Shown: in pieces, positions 57,684 through 64,000 of the stretch
Numbering within the stretch: position 1 is the first letter of the stretch
Layout: each line of letters opens with the position of its first letter
Origin: WHSW01 sp963821025
Lineage (GTDB): Bacteria; Actinomycetota; Thermoleophilia; Solirubrobacterales; 70-9
DNA length: 64,000 nucleotides
NCBI GenBank assembly: GCA_963821025.1
Contig: CAWGCG010000003.1
Location: 1,054,001 to 1,118,000, forward strand
Reading direction: 5' to 3'
The notes under the pieces: model-generated
Database searches by the model: none
What the model was told of the DNA's origin: nothing
The model's input: the letters and a program-made list of their open reading frames with translations, nothing else
Made by a program: the position numbers and the translations under genes

Positions 57684-58310
57684 CTAGAGGATGTAGACCA
57701 CCGTGAAGACGATGATCCACATCACGTCGACGAAGTGCCAGTAGATCCCCGGTAGCTCGACCCCGAGGTGGTCCTTGGCGGCCGGCCCGAAGTGACCGCG
57801 CCAGGCGCGGATGTTGGCGAAGCTGAGCAGCATCAGGCCGATGAAGACGTGGGCGCCGTGGAGGCCGGTGAGCCCGTAGAAGATCGAGCCGAAGGCGCCA
57901 TCGCGGCCGCTGAAGCCGATGTGGATGTACTCGTTGAGCTGGATGAAGAGGAAGGTCGCGCCGAGCAGGAAGGTGGTCAGCAGGCCCAGCTGCATGCCGC
58001 GCCGGTTGCCCTTGCGCGCGCTCTCGAGCGCCCAGTGCACGGTGAAGCTCGAGGAGACCAGGATCGCGGTGTTGACCCCCGCGACCGCGACCGGGAGCTC
58101 GAAGCCCTCCGGCGGCCAGGGTCCGTCGTTGGAGACGACCCGGAGGAAGAAGTAGGAGGCGAAGAAGGCCCCGAACAGCATCGCCTCGGAGACGATGAAG
58201 AGCAGGATCCCGAGCGTCGCCCGGTCGATCCGCGAGCTCTGATGGGCCTCCGGTGGCCCGTGGTGCTCATGCTCGTGGGGTTGGCCGACCGCTACGGAAG
58301 CGCTCTCCAT
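57684..58310 (-). CDS. ctaE: Cytochrome c oxidase subunit III
   Basis: 208 residues from ATG 58310. LLFIVSEAMLFGAFFASYFF, LVSSSFTVHWALESARKGN, GLTGLHGAHVFIGLMLL and YWHFVDVMWIIVFTVVYIL are canonical subunit III motifs (the Glu in helix 3 and HFVDxxW near the end). The start overlaps the Usp-like gene stop by one base (TGATG). Its last 37 bp are repeated at 56305-56341, marking an insertion just after it. Confidence 0.96.
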   Translation of the reverse strand: MESASVAVGQPHEHEHHGPPEAHQSSRIDRATLGILLFIVSEAMLFGAFFASYFFLRVVSNDGPWPPEGFELPVAVAGVNTAILVSSSFTVHWALESARKGNRRGMQLGLLTTFLLGATFLFIQLNEYIHIGFSGRDGAFGSIFYGLTGLHGAHVFIGLMLLSFANIRAWRGHFGPAAKDHLGVELPGIYWHFVDVMWIIVFTVVYIL

Positions 58311-59233
58311 CAGGCGGGCACCTCCTCCGCGGCCTGCCGGCTGCCGGCGGTTGCCGGCTCCCCGTGTGACTCGAAGTGCTCGACCGGCTTGTCGGTGATC
58401 GCCTCGACCCGCCCGATCAGCCCCTCCTCGAGCCACTTCGACTGCTGACCGCCGAGGGTCGAGATCAGAATGTCGTCGATACGGTAGTGCTCGATCGCGT
58501 TCGAGATCGCCGCGAAGGGCTCCGGGCTCATCGGCTGGCCGGTGGCGTCGATCTCCCCGCGGTAGAGCTCGGCCAACGTGTGGGCGAGGCGCCGGCAGAC
58601 CTGATCGCGGCTGAGGTCGCCCGAGCGCGGGCAGATCACCGTGTAGCGGTGCGGGCGCTCGGCGGCGCGCTGGCGAAGGTGGTCGATCAGGTCCGGGTTG
58701 GCGATCGTCTGGGTGCCGACCAACAGCGTGTGGGTGACGTCCCAGCGGACCGCGTCGTCGTCGACCCGGACCGGGATGTGGGTGACCGGGACCTCGAAGC
58801 GTGCCTTGGCCCACTCGACCAGGTCGCGGCGCAAGAGCCCGAACCGCGACTCATAGAGCGAGGAGAGCAGCACCTCCCGAGGCTGAAATGCCCGCACCGC
58901 ATCGTCGAGCGCCAGCGAGCTGTCGGGATCCATGACCGCCCCCGAGGCCTCGATCCCGAACTCGGCGAGCACCAGCTGGGTGACCTCGACCCGGCTGCGG
59001 GCGGCGTCGCGGACCTCGTCGCGATCGACGATCTGGCCGACGATCGGCTGGTTCTGGGGAGCGGCGACGGCAACCGCGTCGGCACCGAGGCCGACCCGTT
59101 CGCGCAATGCCTCGAGCAAGCGGCGCCCACCGGCAACCTCGTTGACGAAGGCGAGCACGGTTCCACCGTCGCTCCAATCGACCGTGGTGTGCGGATCGTC
59201 GACCGGGTAGCTGGCGATCTCGGCCTCGGTCAC
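58310..59233 (-). CDS. Tandem universal-stress-like protein in the oxidase operon
   Basis: 307 residues of two similar halves, each ending in a comparable block: LDDAVRAFQPREVLLSSLYE and ISNAIEHYRIDDILISTLGG, followed by a helix and a short VPVTHI/KPVEHF strand. This resembles the Usp/GABA-permease-C-terminal fold. No ATP-binding GxxG-S-x-G is evident. It sits between ctaD and ctaE with overlaps on both sides, so it must be made with the oxidase and may regulate or assemble it. Confidence 0.75.
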   Translation of the reverse strand: MTEAEIASYPVDDPHTTVDWSDGGTVLAFVNEVAGGRRLLEALRERVGLGADAVAVAAPQNQPIVGQIVDRDEVRDAARSRVEVTQLVLAEFGIEASGAVMDPDSSLALDDAVRAFQPREVLLSSLYESRFGLLRRDLVEWAKARFEVPVTHIPVRVDDDAVRWDVTHTLLVGTQTIANPDLIDHLRQRAAERPHRYTVICPRSGDLSRDQVCRRLAHTLAELYRGEIDATGQPMSPEPFAAISNAIEHYRIDDILISTLGGQQSKWLEEGLIGRVEAITDKPVEHFESHGEPATAGSRQAAEEVPA

Positions 59234-61164
59234 GGGCTCGCCTCCGGTGTCGATCCACCCGATGCGGCCCCGGCCACCGCCGGCTCGGGCGGACGCACCT
59301 CGGCCTCCTCGCCACCCATGATCGCGTGGCGGGCGCCGGGAACACCGAACTCATACGGCCCGCCGACGACCCGCGGGATCTCGTCGAAGTTGAACACCGG
59401 CGGCGGTGAGGAGACCTGCCATTCGATCGTCTTCGCCCGCCAGGGGTTGCCGGTCGCGCGCGGTCCCCACTTCCACGAGACGACCATGTTGTACATGAAG
59501 ATCAGCTGCGCGATCCCGAGGATGAACGAGGAGATCGAGATCACCAGATTCCAGTCGCCGAACTGCGAGGCGTAGTCGGCAACCCGCCGCGGCATCCCCT
59601 CCATCCCGATCCAGTGCATCGGGATGAACGTGCCCAGCATCCCGACCAGGGTGAGATAGAAGTGCACCCGGCCGAGCTTCTCGTCGTACATCCGGCCGGT
59701 CATCTTCGGGAACCAGTGGTAGATCCCGGCGAAGATCGTGAACACCGAGCCGCCGAAGAGCACGAAATGGATGTGGGCGACGATGAAGTAGGTGTCGGAG
59801 ACGTGGATGTCGATCGGCACCATGCCGAGCATCACGCCCGAGATCCCGCCGACGACGAAGGTGACGATGAACCCGAGCGCGAACAGCATCGCCGTCGATC
59901 GCAGATGGATCACCCCGTCGAACAGGGTCGCCAGCCAGGAGAAGATCTTGATCCCGGTCGGGACCGCGATCAGCAGCGTGGTGATCATCATCGGCACCCG
60001 CAGCCAGCTGAACATCCCGCTGACGAACATGTGGTGCGCCCAGACCGTGTAGGAGAGGACGACGATCCCGAGCAGCGCCAGCGCCATCAGCCGGTAGCCG
60101 AAGATCGGCTTTCGCGCGTGGGTCGAGATCACCTCGGAGACGATCCCGAACCCGGGCAACATCATGATGTAGACCGCCGGGTGGGAGTAGAACCAGAAGA
60201 TGTGCTGGTAACTGAGCACGTCACCGCCGAACGCCGACTGGAAGAAGTTGGTGTTCAGGACCCGGTCGAAGAGGACCATGAACTGGACGCCGGCGATGAA
60301 CGGGGTCGCGGCGACGACCAGCAGCGAGGTCGACATGTTGGCCCAGACCAGCAGCGGCATCCGCCAGAAGGTCATCCCCGGCGCCCGCATGGTGATGATC
60401 GTGACCAGGAAGTTGAGCGCGGTGGCGATCGATGAGGCGCCGGCGAACTGGACGCCGAGGTTGAAGAACGATTGCCCGAGCGGCGCTCCGGTCGAGAGCG
60501 GCGCATAGCCGGTCCAGCCGGCGTCGAAGGCACCGCCGGGGACGATGAAGCTGGCCAAGAACAGCAGCCCGGCCATCGGCAGCATCCAGAAGGAGAGCGC
60601 GTTGAGGCGCGGGAAGGCCATGTCGGGCGCGCCGATCATCAACGGCAGCACGTAGTTGGCGATCCCGGCGAACACCGGGATCACGAAGACGAAGATCATC
60701 AGCGCCGCGTGGGTCGAGAAGAGCCCGTTGTAGACGCCCGGGTCGACGATCTGAGTGCCGGGCTGGGCGAGCTCGGCGCGGATCAGCATCGCGATCAGGC
60801 CGCCGACCAAGAAGAAGAAGAACGTGGTGACGATGTACTGGATCCCGATCACCTTGTGATCGGTGTTGAACTTGAAGTAGTCGCGCCACGACTTGGCGCC
60901 GTGCTGGGAGTGGTCGTCGGGGATCGTCGGCTTGCCCGCCGCCCAGCGCAGCCAGTAGTCGAAGGATCCGATGCCGGCGAGGAAGCCGAGCGGGCCGGTG
61001 ATCGCCGGGACGACCAGATGCGGGTAGCCGGTCGGCTCGGTCTGGAAGATCTCAAGCCCCGATATCGCTCGCAGCGCGACCACCAGGCCGAAGCCGAAAC
61101 CCGCGCCGAGGATGAAGCCGAGCGCCGCCCGGGTCAGTGAAGGAGTCTTGATTGCCGCCGCCAC
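59230..61164 (-). CDS. ctaD: Cytochrome c oxidase subunit I (canonical)
   Basis: 644 residues. All ligands are present: heme a His in FSTHAALMIFVF, CuB His and Tyr in YSHPAVYIMML, the HH pair in VWAHHMFVSGM and the two His in FIVAHIHFVLFGG. The first 100 residues form an N-terminal extension with two extra helices (AALGFILGAGFGFGLVVALR, LVVPAITGPLGFLAGIGSFD) before NTDHKVIGIQYI. aa3-type oxygen reductase. The Usp-like gene overlaps its stop (ATGA). Confidence 0.97.
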   Translation of the reverse strand: MAAAIKTPSLTRAALGFILGAGFGFGLVVALRAISGLEIFQTEPTGYPHLVVPAITGPLGFLAGIGSFDYWLRWAAGKPTIPDDHSQHGAKSWRDYFKFNTDHKVIGIQYIVTTFFFFLVGGLIAMLIRAELAQPGTQIVDPGVYNGLFSTHAALMIFVFVIPVFAGIANYVLPLMIGAPDMAFPRLNALSFWMLPMAGLLFLASFIVPGGAFDAGWTGYAPLSTGAPLGQSFFNLGVQFAGASSIATALNFLVTIITMRAPGMTFWRMPLLVWANMSTSLLVVAATPFIAGVQFMVLFDRVLNTNFFQSAFGGDVLSYQHIFWFYSHPAVYIMMLPGFGIVSEVISTHARKPIFGYRLMALALLGIVVLSYTVWAHHMFVSGMFSWLRVPMMITTLLIAVPTGIKIFSWLATLFDGVIHLRSTAMLFALGFIVTFVVGGISGVMLGMVPIDIHVSDTYFIVAHIHFVLFGGSVFTIFAGIYHWFPKMTGRMYDEKLGRVHFYLTLVGMLGTFIPMHWIGMEGMPRRVADYASQFGDWNLVISISSFILGIAQLIFMYNMVVSWKWGPRATGNPWRAKTIEWQVSSPPPVFNFDEIPRVVGGPYEFGVPGARHAIMGGEEAEVRPPEPAVAGAASGGSTPEASP

Positions 61165-61179
61165 GTTCGTCCTACCTAC

Positions 61180-61992
61180 CTATGGCCCCTGCTCGGTTTG
61201 TTGAGGCGCCCCGCCGGAGGCGCCCGCCTTCTGGGCCTTGACCTCCTGCGCCAGCCAGGCGTCGAACTCCTGCTGTGACTCGACCACCACGGGGGCCCGC
61301 ATCGTCGCATGGCCGAGCCCGCAGAGCTCGGTGCAGACGACGCTGAAGGTCCCCTCCTCGTTCGGGGTGACGACGTACTGGTTGTCGACGCCCTCGCTCG
61401 CGGGATCGTCGGCGGGCACCAGGTCGCGCTTGATCCGCCACTCGGGGACCCAGAAGGAGTGCAGGACGTCGAGCGCCTGGTTGGTGAACTCGATCTGGCG
61501 ATCGACCGGCACGTGCAGCTCGTTGGTGCGCACATAGGTCGGGGTGCCGTCCGAGCCCTGGCCGATCTCCGCCTCCGGATACTCGAACGTCCACTTGAAC
61601 TGCTGGCCGTAGACGGTCACCGGCATCCGGTCGTCGGCCTTGGCCTCGATGTCGTCGAGCACGACCCAGCTGTAGGCGGCGCCGAAGAGCACGATGATCG
61701 TCGGGATCACGGTCCAGGCGATCTCGAGCTTGGTGTTGCCGTGAACGGGCTTGCCGTCCGACTCGTCGCCGGGCTTGGCGCGGAACCTCCACAGCGCGTA
61801 GGCGAACATCACGATCACGATCGCGAACACGAACGCCGAGAGCACCACCATGACGTCGAAGAGGACGTCGATCGGCCCGGCCTGCTCCGATGCCGCGTCG
61901 CCGAACCAGTCGAACTGGAGCAGGACCGCCGAGGTCACGATCGTGACCAACAGCATCAGCCCGAGGAGCCTCACGTAGGTGGCGCGCGTCAC
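61180..61992 (-). CDS. ctaC: Cytochrome c oxidase subunit II (canonical)
   Basis: 270 residues. Two membrane helices (VRLLGLMLLVTIVTSAVLL, VMVVLSAFVFAIVIVMFAYA), then a cupredoxin domain with QQFKWTFEYP, VLHSFWVPEW and the intact CuA loop CTELCGLGHATM (both Cys, Glu, His, Met). It receives electrons from cytochrome c. First gene of the ctaC-ctaD-usp-ctaE operon. Confidence 0.97.
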   Translation of the reverse strand: MTRATYVRLLGLMLLVTIVTSAVLLQFDWFGDAASEQAGPIDVLFDVMVVLSAFVFAIVIVMFAYALWRFRAKPGDESDGKPVHGNTKLEIAWTVIPTIIVLFGAAYSWVVLDDIEAKADDRMPVTVYGQQFKWTFEYPEAEIGQGSDGTPTYVRTNELHVPVDRQIEFTNQALDVLHSFWVPEWRIKRDLVPADDPASEGVDNQYVVTPNEEGTFSVVCTELCGLGHATMRAPVVVESQQEFDAWLAQEVKAQKAGASGGAPQQTEQGP

Positions 61993-62070
61993 CGCGAGCG
62001 ATTCTATTGATCGCGCCGCCCGGGCAAACCGCAGAACCCGGCGCTAGCGCCAACCCGCACTAGGGCGGTC

Positions 62071-63564
62071 TCAGGGCAGTACCGGATGCGGCAGATCGTC
62101 GAGCTCGCCCGCCGACGCGGCAAGCACCGTCCGCGCCACCCCGGGCCAGCTCCACAGGCGCTCGACCGTCTCGCGCAGGTCCTCGCCGGCGGAGTCGCGC
62201 TCGTCCTCGGGCATCGCCAGCCAGTCGTCGAGGTGCGCGGCGATCGTGGTCGCGGCGCTCCGGTCGAGCTCGAACGAGAGCAGCGCGGCGACGTTCGCAG
62301 GCAGGTACTCCGCCAGCGCGTGGCTGACCTCGGCGGCGCCCGAGTGATGGGCCGAGACCGGGAGCGCGCCGGTCGACGCGGCCTCGGCGGCGACCATCCC
62401 GAAGGCCTCCGGGAAAGTGCTCGGAAAGACGAGCGCCTCGGAGGCGGCGACCGGGGTCGCCACCTCCTCGTGCTCGAGCCGCCCGGCGAAGCGGATCGAG
62501 TCCGCAGCGGCCCTGGCGAGCTCGGCGTAGTCGTCGGGAGCGGCTTCGAGGAAGGCGCTGAGCATGGCCAGGCGCTCATCCTCGCCCTCCTCGAGCCCCC
62601 GCCCGTGGGCGGCGAGCTCGCGCAGCGGCCCGAGGTCGCCGGCGGCGAACCCGTCGACGACGGCGCGCAGCGCCGGCTCACCGGCGCCGAAGCCGATCAG
62701 CAGCAGCCGCCCCCGGGGGTGGCCGGCCCGGACCAGCGGCCACGCCGCGAGCAGGAGATCGATGCCCTTGGAGACGATCAGCTTGCCGACGTAGACCACC
62801 CGGGCGCCGTCCCCGGCGGCGAACCACTCGACCGCATCGGCCGCGGCCGCCGGATCGCGGTCCCAGCTGCTGCCGGTGTTGTGCTCGCGCAGCGAGCGCA
62901 GCCGGGTGGCGAGCTCGAGCAGGCGCTCTGACCGCGCCGGCGGCTCGAGGGGCGCGAAGAGGTCGGTGTCGACTCCCGGCGGCCCGAGGCGAACCTTGGC
63001 GTCGGTCTCGGGATCGTCGACCACCTGGCGAAGCTGAGCGGCGATGTGCCCGGAGCCGACGACGATCCCGTTCGCCGAGGCGACAGCCTCTTCGGCGAAG
63101 GGGCGGAAGCGGTCGAGATCGGGGATCACCGTGTAGGAGAGGTCGGAGCCGTGCACCTTGAGCGCGTAGCGCAGGCCGGCTCGGGCGAGGATCACCGGGC
63201 TCATCACCACGTGATTGGCGAGCGCCGCGTCGACCCCGCCGAGCGAGTCGACGAGCTCGCGAACCGCGGTCACGTTGTCGGCGATGTAGGTCTCGAGCTC
63301 GGCGTCGCTGAGCTCGGCGAAGGTCTTCACCTCGAAGCCCTCGTAGGTGTCGTGGATGAAGACCGGGAGCAGCCCGCCGATGTCGGGGTTGTGGATCGTC
63401 ACCGAGCCGGCGGCGCCGGGCGGGGCGAGCTCGGGCACCGAGCGATCCTGGCAGACCAGATGGACCTCGTGGCCGAGGCCGGCAAGCGTGGTCGCCAGGC
63501 TGGCGTTATAGACGTTGGAGCCCGTCCCACGGAGCAGGTAGCCGTGGAAGATCAGAACCTTCAC
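62071..63564 (-). CDS. GT4-family glycosyltransferase
   Basis: 497 residues from GTG 63564 (VKVLIFHGYLLRGTGSNVYN). GT-B fold with acceptor-side GSNVYNASLATTLAGLGHEV, middle VVGSGHIAAQLRQVV and LGPPGVDTDLFAP, donor-side VVYVGKLIVSKGIDLLLAAW and VFPSTFPEAFGMVAAEAAST (E-x7-E motif), the last being the retaining GT4 signature. Likely extracellular polysaccharide or glycolipid synthesis. Divergent from the zinc-ribbon gene. Confidence 0.93.
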   Translation of the reverse strand: MKVLIFHGYLLRGTGSNVYNASLATTLAGLGHEVHLVCQDRSVPELAPPGAAGSVTIHNPDIGGLLPVFIHDTYEGFEVKTFAELSDAELETYIADNVTAVRELVDSLGGVDAALANHVVMSPVILARAGLRYALKVHGSDLSYTVIPDLDRFRPFAEEAVASANGIVVGSGHIAAQLRQVVDDPETDAKVRLGPPGVDTDLFAPLEPPARSERLLELATRLRSLREHNTGSSWDRDPAAAADAVEWFAAGDGARVVYVGKLIVSKGIDLLLAAWPLVRAGHPRGRLLLIGFGAGEPALRAVVDGFAAGDLGPLRELAAHGRGLEEGEDERLAMLSAFLEAAPDDYAELARAAADSIRFAGRLEHEEVATPVAASEALVFPSTFPEAFGMVAAEAASTGALPVSAHHSGAAEVSHALAEYLPANVAALLSFELDRSAATTIAAHLDDWLAMPEDERDSAGEDLRETVERLWSWPGVARTVLAASAGELDDLPHPVLP

Positions 63565-63607
63565 GCCGGGCAGCCTATGCGGCGCGCGCAGCGGATATCG
63601 TTGCGCC

Positions 63608-63883
63608 ATGCAGAACCCCGAGCAGCGATACCGGCTTCGCGCCCGCGCCTCGGGCCGCGAGGCGCTCGCGGTGGCGACCCCCGATGGCGTCTACGTCGAC
63701 CGCGAGACAGGAGAGGAAATGGAGCCGGTGACGCGGACGCTTCCCCTGGCGCCCTCGGAGTCGGCGCTCCTGCGCACCCCCGAGAACCTGCGCGAGTGCC
63801 GGCGCTGCGACCAGCTGATCGGCCTCGACGTCAGCGACTGCCCCTATTGCGGGCTTCGCCAGCCCGCCTTCGACGGTAGCTAG
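63608..63883 (+). CDS. Small zinc-ribbon protein
   Basis: 91 residues. The C-terminal half has CRRCDQLIGLDVSDCPYCG (two CxxC pairs 11 residues apart), a rubredoxin/zinc-ribbon knuckle; the N-terminal half (ALAVATPDGVYVDRETGEE) may form a small beta-domain. No enzyme motif. Confidence 0.8.
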   Translation: MQNPEQRYRLRARASGREALAVATPDGVYVDRETGEEMEPVTRTLPLAPSESALLRTPENLRECRRCDQLIGLDVSDCPYCGLRQPAFDGS

Positions 63884-63927
63884 CGTCGCGGGCGGCGCGC
63901 CGACCCGGCCAGCCGCGAGAGGCCGCA

Positions 63928-63948
63928 AACCGGCCATACCGGCCGGTT
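63928..63948 (+). terminator. Hairpin after the zinc-ribbon gene
   Basis: AACCGGCC (63928-63935) pairs with GGCCGGTT (63941-63948), 8 bp with a 5-nt ATACC loop, 45 nt after the stop. No T-run. The remaining 52 bases to the window end show no gene. Confidence 0.55.
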
Positions 63949-64000
63949 ATCTGCCGCTCGCTCGGACAGCCCGCGCCGGGCCGCCCGCGCCCGTACCTCA

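Overview
The window is high-GC DNA from an actinobacterium, most likely class Thermoleophilia (a Solirubrobacterales-like lineage). This placement is inference from gene content: three SnoaL-like paralogues starting MSQENVE/MSQEDLE, DUF7144, CHRD and DUF1015 proteins, a ctaC-ctaD-Usp-like-ctaE oxidase cluster, frequent GTG/TTG starts, ATGA/GTGA overlaps, and several genes with -10-like boxes so close to the start codon that mRNAs are probably leaderless. Three tRNA genes (His, Arg, Pro) are present. No complete transposase, integrase, CRISPR array or rRNA was seen.

Layout. 0-5.7 kb: a small catabolic unit (SDR dehydrogenases, amidohydrolase, IclR regulator, metallo-beta-lactamase-fold hydrolase, GH114-like secreted glycosidase). 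A GTTCA-N6-TGAAC inverted repeat occurs at both ends of this unit. 5.7-11.8 kb: the proteostasis genes tig, clpP and clpX, with a sigma-like gene, a frameshifted DUF11 surface protein and a compact multi-stem RNA-like element between clpP and clpX. 11.8-23 kb: housekeeping and regulatory genes (aldo/keto reductase, spermidine-synthase-like membrane protein, CtaG, HD hydrolase, LemA, an HTH regulator with a perfect palindromic operator, ECF sigma plus Ogt, MFS exporter, GntR plus a PLP enzyme). 23-30 kb: an accessory or decay zone with fragments of S41 peptidase, VOC, DUF2945, methyltransferase and repeat-domain genes, the SnoaL paralogues, a 30-residue cysteine-rich microprotein, and a tRNA-Arg gene whose 5' half is repeated 1.7 kb away. 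30-47 kb: metabolic operons (DUF1015, PduO, OsmC, SDR, Nudix; a fatty-acid-oxidation-type operon of ACAD, enoyl-CoA hydratase, cupin and 3-hydroxyacyl-CoA dehydrogenase; permeases; TrxB; flippase-like and PAP2 membrane proteins). 47-62 kb: two cytochrome oxidase loci. 62-64 kb: a GT4 glycosyltransferase and a zinc-ribbon protein.

The most notable observation is at 48.3-51.0 kb. It is a cytochrome oxidase subunit II/I pair, followed by ctaA and ctaB, in which the expected metal and heme ligands are almost all gone. Subunit I lacks all six histidines and the cross-link tyrosine; subunit II lacks both CuA cysteines and the second histidine. The reading frames and membrane topology are intact. 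A canonical ctaC-ctaD-ctaE set with all ligands lies 8 kb away and serves as an internal control. This looks like a conserved-fold, cofactor-free oxidase-like membrane complex rather than a respiratory enzyme.

A second theme is insertion at gene ends. The last 37 bp of ctaE are repeated on the far side of a 1.38-kb segment carrying a DMT-type transporter. The first half of tRNA-Arg is repeated on the far side of a 1.65-kb segment carrying SnoaL genes. Both segments have a short tandem repeat about 90-100 bp inside one end, as would be expected of relic integrative elements that have lost their recombinase.
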